Shown here piece after piece: positions 12,236-23,379 of a stretch of 64,000 nucleotides of DNA. The first letter of the stretch is position 1. Each line of letters starts with the position of its first letter. This DNA comes from Apoderus coryli (Eukaryota > Arthropoda > Insecta > Coleoptera > Attelabidae): contig OU452212.1 of NCBI GenBank assembly GCA_911728435.2, positions 7,136,563 through 7,200,562 of the forward strand. The letters run 5' to 3'. The translations under genes were made by a program, and so were the position numbers. Under the pieces are notes generated by a model. That model worked only from the letters and a program-made list of their open reading frames with translations. It searched no databases and was not told the origin of the DNA.

Positions 12236-13724
12236 TTGATAAAGCATTGCTTTTTGATGAAAAAAAATACAGTGGAAACCAAACAATGGCTTGAAAAACA
12301 TTATCCGAGCTCTGCTCCATCGAGACAAATGGTGGAGAAGTGGATTGCTGAATTTAAACGTGGTCGTACCAGCATAAATGATGCAGAGCGCAGTGGACGC
12401 CCAAATGAGGTCAAAAACGACAAAAAAATCACAAATTGGGTATGAACCAGGGGCGTAGTGACCAGTGTTCCGCGTATTCCACGGAACACGGGCCCGGTAT
12501 CCTCAAGGGGCCCTTCTCTCATCTTTTCTATATTAAATACCTATAAATTCTAGGATTTTTTTACATTTATTTGACTTGATTAAAAGTTTTATCAGAAATT
12601 ATATTATTGACTTCATGTAACAAAACAGAGGCTGACGAAGCAAATTATTTGAAAACACAAATAGAAATATTTGAAACTATCATATTAATCGTTTTGCAAA
12701 CAAAAATTTTGAAATGTCCTGATGCTCTTTCGAAACTACAGCAAAACCTTGAACAAGCCTCAAAAATGTTTAATACTGCTCTCGAAAATATCAAAACACT
12801 TAGAAATAATTTTGGTATATTGATAAGCGAATCAAGTAGTTTGGCTGCGGAATGGAGAAAAAAGGTGGAGTTTTCACAAAAGAGAATAACTAGACCTAAA
12901 CGATTTTTTGATGAAAAGAAAAATCATTTCAAGTAGAATCAAATGAAGACTGGTTCAAAATAAAAGTTTTTTATACAACGTTCGATATCTCAGTTAAAAA
13001 ATAGTCCGAGATAAGTGAAATTTGCCAACTGCAGATGTGTTAGGTGATGATTCAGTCTCTGATGCGAAATTGTATCGGATGGGTCAGGAATTGTAAGTCA
13101 AATATTCCGATGATATTTCCGCTCACAGTCGACCAAAAACAACAACGAATTGATGCTGAGGAGTGTTTGGCGCTGTTAAACTGCAACAAAATGGAATTCT
13201 ATCGTCGATATGTGACAAGAGATGAAACATGGCTTCACTATTACACACTAGAATCCAAAAGACAGTCAGCTGAGTGGACAGCAATGGACGAACCCAATCC
13301 AAAACGAGCAAAGACGCAACAGTCGGTCGGTAAGGTGATGGCGTCTGTATTTTAGAATGCGAACGGAATAAGATTCATCAACTACCTCCAAAAAGGAACC
13401 ACCATCAACAACGACTGTTATACTGCATTTTTGGATCGATTGAATGCTGAAATCGCAAAGAAAATTTAATGAAGCTTCAAATTGCTTACCTACCCACCGT
13501 ATTCTCCAGATTTAACCCCCAGTGACTTTTTCCTGTTTCCAGATCTCAAGAGGATGTTTGCTGGAAAGAAATTTAAGTCCAATGATGAAGAAATCGCTGA
13601 AACTGAGGCCTATTTTGACGAGAAAGAGAAAGCGTACTATAAAAGTTGGAAAATCGCTATACGCGTCGTATGGCCCTCGAAGGCAATTATGTTGAATAAT
13701 AAAATATTGAGACTTTTAAAGTAG
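12236..13724 (+). pseudogene. mariner (mellifera-type) transposase, broken and interrupted
   Basis: Three pieces in order reproduce a mariner transposase. Residues around 12260-12440 give the helix-turn-helix region (ETKQWLEKHYPSSAPSR...WIAEFKRGRTSINDAERSGRP). Positions 13110-13460 give the first catalytic Asp region (VTRDETWLHYYTLESKRQSAEW) through NYLQKGTTINNDCYTAFLDRLNAEI. Positions 13482-13724 give the third region (YPPYSPDLTPSDFFLFPDLKRM). The segment with the second Asp (expected H-x-D-N) is deleted between about 13468 and 13480. The first and second pieces are separated by a hAT-like insertion, and frames differ between pieces. No functional protein is possible. Confidence 0.85.
12448..12940 (+). 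mobile_element. hAT-type fragment inserted in the mariner copy
   Basis: The insertion begins with CAGGGGCGTAG, a hAT-like terminus, immediately after the mariner N-terminal piece. It contains the open frame 12607-12936 (109 codons), which resembles the middle of hAT transposases of the ZMYM1-like/TTF-finger group: ALSKLQQNLEQASKMFNTALENIKTLR, then LAAEWRKKVEFSQKRITRPKRFFDE. The opposite terminus (CGCCCCTG) is not found, so the copy is truncated. Assignment rests on remembered family features and the nested position. Confidence 0.55.
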
Positions 13725-13734
13725 CAATCAAAAG

Positions 13735-14415
13735 AGAAAACTAATTAATTCATCGTTTTAACAAAACCATATTGTTCACAGACGCAGAAAGTCACAATGT
13801 CCAGGTAAACGCATCGATAAAACTTTTGTTGTTATATATGAAACAATATATCAAAAATTAGCTTGTCAGGTTAGTAGAGAATAAAAAATAATTTATACAG
13901 AATGCAAGACCAAAAAATGCGGGCCCCCATACAGTTATCTAAATTAAAATTTGTTATTCTCGATGAGATAGCAATCAGGCCAAAATAGGAATGCTTGATG
14001 CTTATAGACGAAAGAATGAGAAATTTTGACCATCCGCACGTGCATAATATTTTTTTTACTTTTGGGGTTTCGTTGTAGATGCCCACACCTGGCCATCAAA
14101 ATCGCTTCTTCACTATCATGGTGGTATTATAATAGGATTTTACGTATATGGTAGTTTTTGACTAGTTAACCTTCGTTTTTGGGGGTGTTAAACACTGTTA
14201 CAGATTTGCTGATTAGATGTTAGATATGGTGTTTACAACAGAATAGAATGCTAGTTTGTAATGTTACTGTATAGGTCATAACATTTTTGAAACTGGTTGT
14301 GTCTGATAGCATTGTGCGTTATACAGAATGAGGTAAGTATTTGGCTAATTTCTGAGGTATATATTGAATTATGTTTGAAAGTAAATAGGAACAGTAATGA
14401 AATAAGTTTACCAAA
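13735..14415. other. AT-rich sequence, no supported gene
   Basis: Nothing recognisable lies between the two mariner remnants; all open frames are short and lack domains. Confidence 0.4.
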
Positions 14416-14419
14416 TGGG

Positions 14420-15671
14420 AGCTTTTTATATTTCGGGATTAGAGAACAAAAACAAATATTAATCATCGAAAATCACTTTGTTGTTTTTCAAAATATTCCC
14501 CATGAAGATCTATATACACTTTTGAACCAATTGTCGAAGCACTTTTGCCACTCTGATTGAGGTATCTCCAAAACATGCATTCTGAAAGCAGCAACTGCTT
14601 CTTCAGGTGTCGAAATACGTTGACCTCTCAGTTTGTTTTTTACGTGCGGGAATAAAAGGAAGTAATTCGGTGCCAAGTCAGGACTATACGGCGGATGACT
14701 CATCAAATCGATGTTTTGGGTGCTCAAAAATGCAGTTGTTTGAGCAGATGTGTGAGAGCTCGCATTGTCGTGGTGAAGAGTGATCCGTCTTCGGCGGTTG
14801 GTTTTTCTGATTTCTTGGAAGACAACTGGCAAACAAATGGTTGCAAATGGTTGTGTACCACTCAGAATTGACTGTTCTGCGTTGTTCTACCGGTACGATT
14901 GCGACATGTCCAGTTTTTCCGAAAAAACAGACGACCATTTGCTTGGAAGTGCTTCGTGCGCGAACAACTTTTGTTGGATTTGGCTCAGCTTGAAACACCC
15001 ATATACAGTCGACTGCTGTTTACTTTCGGGCCTAAATCCACGATTCATCACCTGTCACGATGTCATAGACGTGTTTCGAAGCACCGCGATCGTATTTTTT
15101 GAGCATTTCTTTCAACCAATCGACACGAGCCTTTTTTTGAGCGATTGACAAATTGTGTGGGATCCAACGCGAACAAATTTTTTTGACAGTCAAATGTTTA
15201 TGCAATATTGAATGTATGCTGGTCCCACTAATGCATAAGGTTGTCTCAATCACTTGATAGGTCACATGACTATCTTGCAATATCAGTTCGCGCACAGCAT
15301 CAATGGTTTTCGGAACAACCACTGATTTTGGACGACCTTCACGAAATTCGTCTTGGAGTGAACTACGACCACGATTGAATTCGCCATACCATCCATAAAC
15401 ACTGGTCCTTGATGGAGCTTCATCGCCAAAAATTTAATTAAGTTCATCCATGCACTGTTCCTGAGTTCAGAGAAAATTTTCACGATTTAATTCTATTTTT
15501 GGGCTGAGATGAATCTTTTAAGTTCCTGTAAACAACACAAATAGCGCTCGTATGTCAAAACGTTCTGAGTACGTATAACCTCAAAAATGTCCAACTTTAC
15601 GATACAGCTGTCAGTTGCCAGATTGCAACACCAGGGTTGCCAAATCCCGAAATATAAAAGGCAACCCTCGT
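14420..15671 (-). mobile_element. mariner element (DD34D family with GGTTGCC ends), inactive
   Basis: The 5' end on the minus strand is a terminal repeat starting ACGAGGGTTGCC with an internal GGCAACC echo (15671-15625). A degenerate 3' end with TATATTTCGGGATT lies near 14430. The transposase frames cover: N-terminus MELNREN (internally deleted, near 15480); GDEAPS..VYGWYGEFNRGRSSLQDEFREGRP (15430-15330); TIDAVRELI...CSRWIPHNLSIAQKKARVDW; VTGDESWI (first Asp); LHHDNASSH (second Asp); and PDLAPNYFLLFP (third). In the third, Tyr occupies the catalytic Asp position, 34 residues after the second Asp. At least three frameshifts also break it. The start of a second copy of this family lies at 52603. 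Confidence 0.88.
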
Positions 15672-15878
15672 ATTTCTATTTCTCATTATTTGATTAATGA
15701 TTTTTAGTCTACATAACTTGAGAAATGAATTTAAAAATAAATTAAGTATTGTTTTGCTTCTGCTTGGAACTTCTTAAACCAATAATTGTTTTTTCAATAA
15801 TTTATTCGTTTACATCTTTTGATTGACTGGTTTATCTGAGTTGAATCAAGTAATATATTCCATAATAATAAAGGGTGT

Positions 15879-16445
15879 CCCAAAATTAACGCAAAATTTA
15901 AGTGATAATTTCAATTGCAAGAAGCTCTACAGCGTATACTCACTAAAGATCTGTGTCTCCATGTTTACAAAATTCAATTAACACAACAATTGAAGCCTAA
16001 TGACCATGCACAGCGAAGATAGTTTGCAGAATGCATTATTCAGCATCAACAAATGGACGCTGATTTTTCGAGCAAAATTGTCCTAAGCGACGAAGCACGT
16101 CACACGTGCATTAAAGGAGAAGATTCAACGCTGCATCAACGAAATTCGGCCACATTTATGCAGAATGGTCATGAAAAATTTCGACAAACGAGTACTATCC
16201 TATGTACTTTATGATTGAATAAAAAACTTAGAATCAAAGACACGCCGCCCCACTTTTAACTTTTCGAACTGTTTCAGCAACATTTTCACCGTTTTTGTAG
16301 TGAATTTCAATAATTCGATGCGTTCCTGAAGCGTGTATCGTTCCATTTTTACTAATGACGAAATTTTACCTTATCATCTGTCAAAAAATGACAGATCTTA
16401 TTTTGATAACTAGCAAAATAGCGGACATTTCAAAATGAAACCTCT
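15879..16445. pseudogene. rearranged Tc1/mariner-superfamily remnant
   Basis: A GGGTGTCCCAAAATTAA end at about 15882 is followed on the plus strand by transposase-like sequence (LCLHVYKIQLTQQLKPNDHAQ, then FSSKIVLSDEA with the first catalytic Asp). From about 16345 to 16245 the minus strand encodes a typical N-terminus (MERYTLQERIE, then EIHYKNGENVAETVRKVK after a one-base shift). The two parts point in opposite directions, so the copy is inverted internally or is composed of two fragments. It is not functional. Confidence 0.6.
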
Positions 16446-16449
16446 TAAT

Positions 16450-18180
16450 TCATGACCCGTTATTTTCTTCAAAAATATTTTGCTGTTACGGTGTTGGTTG
16501 GCAATGGAACCCTTATTTAATTATTTGAAGAATATTTTTTGCATGTGCTAAAGCTCTGACGGCGATCATAGTATAGCACAGTCTAATGGACAGACCATAA
16601 TCAACACTTTTATAATATCTGACAGTAAAATAAATATAGGAAAGGAGATATCTTTCTTAACAATTTGTGAGATAAAAACGACCAAGAAGACAATTAAGAG
16701 GAAAGGTTCAGTCTGTATAGAACTTCAATAGAATGTGTGGACTGTATATGCGAATAATAATAACTTTCATTGTATGATAAGAACTTTTTTAAGGAATAAA
16801 CGGAACTTTCTACATTGATATGACAATTACAATTAAATACAACTCAAGAAAAATACTTAATATGAATTGAGTTCGAGGTTCCCAATAAATAGAGAGTTAA
16901 GATTTAATCCCTGTGGTACACTATCTGTTAAAGTAAATTTCATAGACATAGGCAACCCTCACACTCGTCAAATTTCAACAGATTGACAAGTAGAAGATAA
17001 AAACCCACAGCAAGAGGCGTTGCGAAACCAACCAGATTGGAGAGAGGATTACCCAATGAAATTTTCCCAATTATTGATGGAATCCCTTATATTGTTAGCA
17101 GCCCTTCTATACATTTAGGGAAATGAAATTTACCAACTATAACATCATAAAGATTGTTGGTTTATTGCAGCGTTTCTTATTTCTTCATCTGCGTAAATGC
17201 AATCTAAAAATGTTATCATTAGTTTTGGAAATGTATGCTCTCCGAAATTTGCCCTAGAGAACGATATTTAATCTAAAAATAAATAAAACACAGCATCCAA
17301 ACTGAAAATTAGGTATTTATTTAAATTTTTTTATTTTATTAATTTTTTCGATAGAGAATTTCATAATGAATAAATTTATAGATCCCTGATAAGAAGATAG
17401 TACAATAGGTGTAATAGCGATAACCTATTATTTACAATAAATTTCTTTATTTATTTATACAACCAATTTATCATTAAATTATACAGTAGGTATTAAAAAT
17501 TATTACATAATAGCTAGAAATATTTACAGTAATTATTTACAAAACAAAATTTTATACAATATTTAGCTATTGAAGTTTGATTTTCTAGTAAAATTTATAA
17601 TGTAAGTATATTAGCAAAATTGTTAGGTTTAGCTTGGTTCAATTGACATTCCATTAAAAATTGCACAAATATTTTAGAAAAGTATATAATATAAAATATG
17701 TGTTTGAGCTAGGGTTAATATAAAAGCGTACAATAAATATAATTTCCATACAATAAACAGGTTCTTTGATATTTGTCTCAAGTGATCATTATGGTAGATA
17801 AAATTACTTTTTGCTAAATCTTTTTTGAGCACCCTGTAAAAGACGCCGATAAGTCTTAATCAACTAAAACCTAGATACACTAATGTAGTGAATTGTTTTA
17901 TTAATATTATTAACTTTCGATGTAATTGTAACACAAATCGAAACGCGGATAAATCGTTTTATAAAATGCCTCCTTAAAATGCAGAATTCTGTAACAAAAC
18001 CATTGTATTGTTTCTCATGTTACGGTATATTATTTAAGGGGTACTTTTAAGGACAATCTGTACCTGTAAAATTTATATTTAAATATCACTCAAGAGGTAT
18101 TTTTTGGTATCCTAATAGATTAGTAATGTATTTTTCTTGAACCTTGTCACAGAATCATGCCATGTTGGTAAGAAAGGAGA
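16450..18180. other. AT-rich sequence, no supported gene
   Basis: No recognisable gene. At 17440-17580 there is a run of TTTATTTATTTATAC-type sequence that could be a decayed retrotransposon tail, but I cannot support more. Confidence 0.35.
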
Positions 18181-18417
18181 TGTACCTGAGGAAGGCGAAT
18201 AAGCCGAAACGTTGTACATTGACATGAAATAAACATATTTCAAAAGGAAAAAAAAATTGCTTATAAGAACCTTAAATCCCAAGAAAAGAAAAGAAAAGAA
18301 AAGAATAAAAAAAACTAATAGATTAAGTAACGATTTTCAATGTTTAATGCGATATTATTCGCGATATACACAATTTAAACCAGCGAAATTGATTGCTGAA
18401 TTTGTATGTTTTAAATA

Positions 18418-19101
18418 TACAGGGTGTTTGGAAGGTCGATAGAAAGTCTTGACGAGGTGATAGGGTAGACCATTTAGAATCTTTTAAGCCAAACATACCT
18501 TGGTACAAAGTCTTACGGATTTCGACTTATTGGAGATTTTCGATTTTTAGCATGAAAATATGTTTTTTTTCCTGTTATCACTAAAAGAACAACAGGCTAT
18601 AGTTTTTAAATAGGTACCTAAAAGTTTAGACGTAAAACAATGTTTGGATGTTATTTTTCCAAATAGCTGGATAGGCAGAGATGGACCAATTCTGTGGCCT
18701 GCTAGATATCCGAGCTTGACACCATTGGATTTTTATGTCTGGGGGCGGGCTAAAGGGTTAGTTTATACTGAAGAAATCGTATCAACAAACCATGTAATAC
18801 GAAAAATTCGAGAAGCTTTTCAAGTAATGCAGCAAGACAGGTTATTACATACAACAACTACCGAAGTAAGACGTAGAGCTCGAGCATGTATTAGAAACAA
18901 TGGTTTTCACTTTGAACACCAATAAAGAATGTTTCAATAGTTTATTTTGTTTCATTTACAAATTTATGATTTAAATTTCAAAATCCCAATATCTCGAAAA
19001 CCGTAAAACTTTGTACTAAGGTATGTTTGGCTTAAAAGATTCTACATGATTTGCCCTATCACCTCCCCAAGACTTTCTATCGACCTTCCAAACACCCTGT
19101 A
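18418..19101 (+). mobile_element. short Tc1/mariner element with ~100-bp inverted ends
   Basis: The ends TACAGGGTGTTTGGAAGG (18418) and its reverse complement (to 19101) are flanked by TA on both sides, the target duplication of this superfamily. The inverted similarity extends about 100 bp with few changes. The 684-bp element keeps only the last part of a transposase: 18644-18925 encodes 93 residues with WIGRDGPILWPARYPSLTPLDFYVWG, the third catalytic Asp region, ending in FHFEHQ. The first two catalytic residues are absent, so this is a non-autonomous deletion derivative that could be moved only by a full-length relative. Confidence 0.85.
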
Positions 19102-19820
19102 TAAATGAGTTTAAGTTCTGGCATGATGAGATTTCTTTTCACTAATGTCATGTATGTTTTCAGCTATATTACATAGTATCAAAGCAGTTTCGTGGTACAA
19201 ATTTTACCCATTTTCTCATCACTTTACCCGCAAATAAAATCCCTGCGTTACGTTGCAATTGCGAAACAAAATGCTCTTCATTTAACTTAAGTAATGTTGA
19301 TTACTATTTTACTTATCGTCATCTTAATTATCAGTTAAACAACGTACTTACAATAATTATTTATACATTTACTTTATGTAACATAAGAGCAGGAAATTAA
19401 AATACGATTGGTTTTTAAAAGTAAAGTAAATACTAACTAAACAGTTTTCAAGAGACCAAAGATTTCAATTTCAAATACAATTGTAGTCAGGATTTGAGTG
19501 ATTATCAAAATCCAAAAAACTTTCCTAAGATCTCGAAGAAGTTTTTAGTATTCGTCATATATTTTTGTGTTTTGATTAATGCCCAAATGCAATGATAAAA
19601 ACACAAGTTAACAAACCTTGGTGGTTAAAAATGCTCACTTTGTGAAGGCTGAGCTCCTAACAGACTCAATTAAAGTATACAATTCTTTTTGTTGAAAATA
19701 TTGAATTTAAAATAACAGAAACACATACAGGTATATATAAATAAAAACATGTAAAAAATGTTGGTCTCGATAAAGTACAATGAACAGACAAAAAGTAATG
19801 GGACAGTACAAGCGCTATTA

Positions 19821-19902
19821 AAAGTTTAAAAAGTATTGAAAATGTATACAAATAAATAAGCAAAAATATATTTGTATACATTTTCAATACTTTTTAAACT
19901 TT
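19821..19902. repeat. perfect 34-bp inverted repeat with 14-base loop
   Basis: The arms at 19821-19854 and 19869-19902 are exact reverse complements, separated by a 14-base AT-rich loop. In opa sense orientation it begins about 160 bases after the stop codon, at the predicted 3' end of the transcript. Pairing would be full length without a mismatch. It could be a very young palindromic insertion, a structured 3' UTR element or a small-RNA hairpin; the sequence alone does not decide. Confidence 0.85.
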
Positions 19903-19912
19903 ACTTCTTTAA

Positions 19913-19918
19913 TTTATT
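19913..19918 (-). terminator. putative opa polyadenylation signal AATAAA
   Basis: An AATAAA lies on the minus strand about 140 bases after the opa stop codon. The expected cleavage zone, 10-30 bases further on, falls on the near arm of the perfect 34-bp hairpin at 19821-19902. No other AATAAA is evident on this strand in the following few hundred bases. Confidence 0.4.
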
Positions 19919-20059
19919 ATTAAGTTCTCTGTAGATATTTTTTCTATGGTTTCTTGCTCCTTTGCTTTTGCAAAAAAAAAAAAAATAATAAAATACTATA
20001 CAAATTGTTTAAATATCTCTATACAATTAATGTCAACCTATTTACAATTACCACTAATA

Positions 20060-20487
20060 TCAATAAGCCGTTGCCGCCCCACTATGATGGTGGTGCAAAT
20101 TTGTAAAAGTCCCTATACTACTTAATGGGTCTGGGTTAGGTGGCGCTGGCTGACAACCTGTATACCAATCACTCAGCACAGTCGTGCCAGGCACTTGCAC
20201 ATTGTGTCCATGCACATGGGGTGAGGCAGCTACCGAAATGCTGCCCGTCGAAGACGTGTTGCTCTCCTCCCCATCGCTGTCATAATGTGGAGGTGACCGT
20301 CCCGACATACCATGAACTTTCATGTGTTTTCTCAGCGAGGAAGGGTGGGTGTAGGATTTGTCACAGCCTGCTACACGACAGTTGTAGGGTTTGTCGGATG
20401 TGTGCACATGCGAGTGCTTTTTCCTGTCGGATGAATTGGCGAATCGTCGGTCGCAGCCTTCGAACTCGCATTTGAATGGTTTTTCAC
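20060..20487 (-). CDS. opa: odd-paired (Zic family), coding exon 2 with fingers 4-5 and C-terminus
   Basis: This terminal coding exon completes the gene begun at 60636. The acceptor reads TTTCATTACAG|GTGAAAAACC. Joining its first two bases to the last base of exon 1 restores a Gly codon and the HTGEKPF linker between fingers 3 and 4, so the phase is exact. It encodes residues 273-414: ZF4 (C279, C284, H297, H301), ZF5 (C309, C314, H327, H331) and an 83-residue Ser/Pro/His-rich tail with an acidic DSDGEE patch, ending in TGA at 20062-20060. The total of 817 + 428 bases gives 414 residues plus stop. No frameshift or missing zinc ligand is seen, so the gene appears intact. Open frames on the opposite strand here are shadows. 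Confidence 0.95.
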
Positions 20488-20779
20488 CTGTAATGAAAGA
20501 AAGAAGATACGTTATTTTCATATTGCATTACTGTGTATAACCATAACTCTTAAAAACCAGCATTCCAAAAACTTGTATCGTAATGGGTTACAAAATTGCA
20601 CTTATTCATATTCAAGTACCCGCTTTTCCCGTATACGATTCAAAAACCTTGGACGATACAAAAAATTATTTTCAGAACTAATTTCAGAAAGCTTTAGATT
20701 TTCTGCAAGAAAAAATTCCTGCCCTGAACAATTATCTAGAATATCGTGAATACTAAAGATTAACAAGAGCAGACCTAAA

Positions 20780-21001
20780 CCATAGTTTAATATACAGTTA
20801 CTTCACTTCGTGTCGGAACGTTTTATCTCTCTGTCTTCAAAGCAATTCGCCGCTAATATAGTTATAGTATAGTATCTTATAGTATATATATAGATATAGT
20901 ATAACATAGTAGCGGGCCAGAATGTGGCTGGGATTGCGACGAGTCGATGCCGTTTTTAGCGTCTACTGACCCTTCTTATCTATAGTTATTATTCTATGCC
21001 T
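20780..21001 (-). repeat. unclassified repeat family, copy 1
   Basis: On the minus strand this reads GGCATAGAATAATAACTATAG, then a GC-richer core of about 60 bases (including GGCATCGACTCGTCGCAATC and CTGGCCCGCTACTATG), then a TA-rich stretch, then CTTTGAAGACAGAGAGATAAA and TTCCGACACGAA. Copy 3 at 58966-59170 matches over its whole length in the opposite orientation. Copy 2 at 55838-55945 has the first half. No coding capacity, tRNA boxes or clear terminal repeats were seen. Confidence 0.85.
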
Positions 21002-21760
21002 AAACTAGCCTGTGGTACGCCCGAAGATGAATTTTGTCTTCGTTATCTTTTTCTTTGTTCAATAATAATAATAATGTCTTAGTTTATCTCGCATAATAAT
21101 TAGAAACTTAAATTGTGGCCATATTTACAGTAAAATTTTCATCATAAAATGTAAACGAAGTACGGTCCTGTTTATTTAAGTAAAAAGCTTTCTTCATCTA
21201 TAGTTAGCGAAACTGATACCGAAAACAGTATACAATTCTTTATTTTAAATTCATTATGGGTTGTTTTGGTTACGTCGGCTATTTTAATTGACAGCTGTCA
21301 ATCTAGGAAGCCAATGAAGCATCGAGTCATTTCAAGAGAGTAATATGAGCTGTTTGTGCTAAAAATGGAAGTCAAAAAAAGTATCTTATGGCTTGAGATG
21401 TTATTACAAGTGCATCATCTGTAATGGATTAACGTTTAATAACAAGGGAAGGGTAAAAACTTTTTGTATAAAATGGTTTCATGGTTTATTCAATTAGGAA
21501 GACCACATGGTGTTGGTAGTACTAATGTTAATACTGCTGGCTGTTTCCAATCGGTGATCACAAGCTAGAGCTCTAAGCATAATTTTTGAAAGTTAGATCT
21601 GGATTAATAGTAAAACAAAATCGAACCAACAATGATTTTGAAGTTTCCCCTCACAAACAAGATCCATGTGTTTTTTACGAATATATTACAGTTTTCAAAA
21701 AGCACGTTATAGACAATTGAGCCGTAGACAAAATTATAGTCTTTTGTCTTAATGACGCTG
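21002..21760. other. intron sequence, nothing recognised
   Basis: Includes a short (AAT)n run at 21060. No coding or RNA feature was recognised. Confidence 0.4.
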
Positions 21761-21935
21761 TCATATATTGAGGAGGATAACTAATCCAAATAACAGGTGC
21801 CCTAAACTACTTCCTTGGGGGACACCTGAGCTTATAAAAAAATCTTGAAGTATAAAATCCAAATGGTATTGTTGATTTAGGTGTCCGTAGATTAATATCT
21901 GGATATTTTGAGCAATTAACCGTAAATTCATATCA
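21761..21935 (-). pseudogene. non-LTR reverse transcriptase fragment
   Basis: The minus-strand frame reads NQQYHLDFILQDFFISSGVPQGSSLGHLLFGLV. The box SGVPQGSSLG is the conserved reverse transcriptase motif before the catalytic YxDD, with Pro changed to His just after it. Only about 55 residues remain and the frame then ends. It is a decayed fragment of a jockey-like element. Confidence 0.6.
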
Positions 21936-22037
21936 TGACAGCGTATAATTAATGAAATATCTGGTAAAAATAATTTTATAAACATGTTAGGTAACAATAT
22001 GTGCTATATTTTAATATTAAAAATAATATAATAATAA

Positions 22038-22118
22038 AAACTTTCATGGCTCAGATTTGAACTGGCAACCTTACGATTACAAAGTCTTGACGTTAACACA
22101 TAGACCAACGGGTATACT
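22038..22118 (-). repeat. tRNA-like SINE head
   Basis: The minus strand contains a polymerase III A-box-like TGGTCTATGTG (22107-22097) and a B-box-like AGTTCAAATCT (22063-22053) with tRNA-like spacing and an anticodon-arm-like segment (GACTTTGTAATC). A stretch TTTTTATTATTATATTATT follows. The acceptor arms do not pair well, so a functional tRNA gene is unlikely. A tRNA-derived SINE with an AT-rich tail is the best reading. Confidence 0.5.
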
Positions 22119-22119
22119 A

Positions 22120-23020
22120 TAATTGTTTTTTTTTTAATTGTCGTCAATTGCGCAAACGCCCAGAACCTAGATGAGGACGACGCGACGGTAGAATAGACAT
22201 AACCGAAGAAAAATTTGACAACTTGTGTTACTTAAAAACAATTTTGCCAGATTTCGTTCAAGCTATATTAAAATTTAAAAAAATTATATATTAGGAATTT
22301 TTTTATATATAATAATGTTTTAAAATTGATTATTATATTATGTGGGTTTGTTAAGGAAAATGTGCTGGAATTGTGGTGAAATTTTCAAAAAAGTCTGGCA
22401 ACAGAGTGTAATATGTTGGACCTCGCAAGTTAAGTATGTTGTTTATATCGGACATATCGCTAATTAGACCAGATGCGATAATTTGCAAAATGGTAAAAAG
22501 TGAAAAAAAAAATATAGTAGGATGATACCCATTGGAAAAGGTAGAGAATATAACAAAAATGAAAGGAAAAATAAATTATGGGCGATCGGAGGTCGGGAAG
22601 GGGGAGGGGGTGAGTTTTTAAGGGTAAAGACGGTTAATCTCGATTTCCGGTAAAACTGCAATTCCTATGAAAAAAAGTTAAATAGCAAAGTTGTAGGTAA
22701 TAAAAAGATCTACAACTTTTGTATAGAAACTTTTTTCACATAATCTCAAAATTTATGTGAAAAATTCAAATAACCTAGTTTTTGGTTTTTTATTTTTATC
22801 TTTTGCAAAAAATTTTATTTTTTCACGAAATTTGGTCAAAACTTACCTTTGTATGTCCCAAACATACAGTATTTTTTTTGATTTAAAATATTGATTTTTT
22901 CACCTTATTTTGACTTAATATCGAAAAAGCACCCTAATTTTCTATCGAAAATTCTCACGTCAAAATATCTGCTTTTTTAAAAAAGTTGGTGTGTTTTTCG
23001 TTCGAAATCTCTACTTTCTG
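22120..23020. other. intron sequence, nothing recognised
   Basis: AT-rich, with one G-rich strand asymmetry at 22570-22615. No feature supported. Confidence 0.4.
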
Positions 23021-23028
23021 ATGGTATA

Positions 23029-23165
23029 ATAGTATATTACATAACATGTGCTGTAAATGATATTTTACATGCGAGAGACTAGTTTGCCCACGAGCCGCGA
23101 AGCGGCGAGTGTGGCAATAGTCTCGAGCATGGAAAATTATTTACAGCTCGAGTTATGTACTGTAC
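23029..23165. repeat. long imperfect foldback repeat
   Basis: The segment folds on itself: ATAAC, GCTGTAAAT, CATGC, GAGACTA, GCC and CGAGCCGC on the left are matched in reverse-complement order on the right around a central GCGAAGC. The arms are about 60 bases with short internal loops. The GC-rich centre contrasts with the AT-rich flanks. It has no coding capacity and looks like a foldback or MITE-like element. Confidence 0.7.
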
Positions 23166-23309
23166 TTTTTCTACGACTTCGCAGAATCAAAATCCATTTC
23201 AGAATTAAAATTTAAGCAAAAATATTTCACACTGAAGAAAAGATAATTATGACAGTTAAATATTTGACATTTGTGTTTGACATAATTCCATAATAAAAAA
23301 TAAAAATCC

Positions 23310-23347
23310 CCAAAGTGTTATGTAATATTCATTACGTAACACTTTGG
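23310..23347. repeat. 17-bp inverted repeat
   Basis: CCAAAGTGTTATGTAAT and its reverse complement (one mismatch) are separated by four bases. A partial third copy of the unit (ATTACGTAACACTT) follows at 23353. It lies about 150 bases from the larger foldback and may belong to the same element. Confidence 0.7.
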
Positions 23348-23379
23348 TGATCATTACGTAACACTTATGTAAGATTGAA

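Noticed and set aside
18186..18214. Confident annotation as a hammerhead ribozyme
   Set aside because: An extra A precedes stem II and stem III would have only two base pairs without a loop, so it is kept as a hypothesis only.
20140..20475. 111-codon plus-strand frame
   Set aside because: It is the antisense of the opa zinc-finger exon; the open frame follows from the codon usage on the other strand.
22038..22118. Functional tRNA gene on the minus strand
   Set aside because: The A- and B-box-like motifs are present but the acceptor arms do not pair and an AT-rich tail follows, so a SINE head is more likely.
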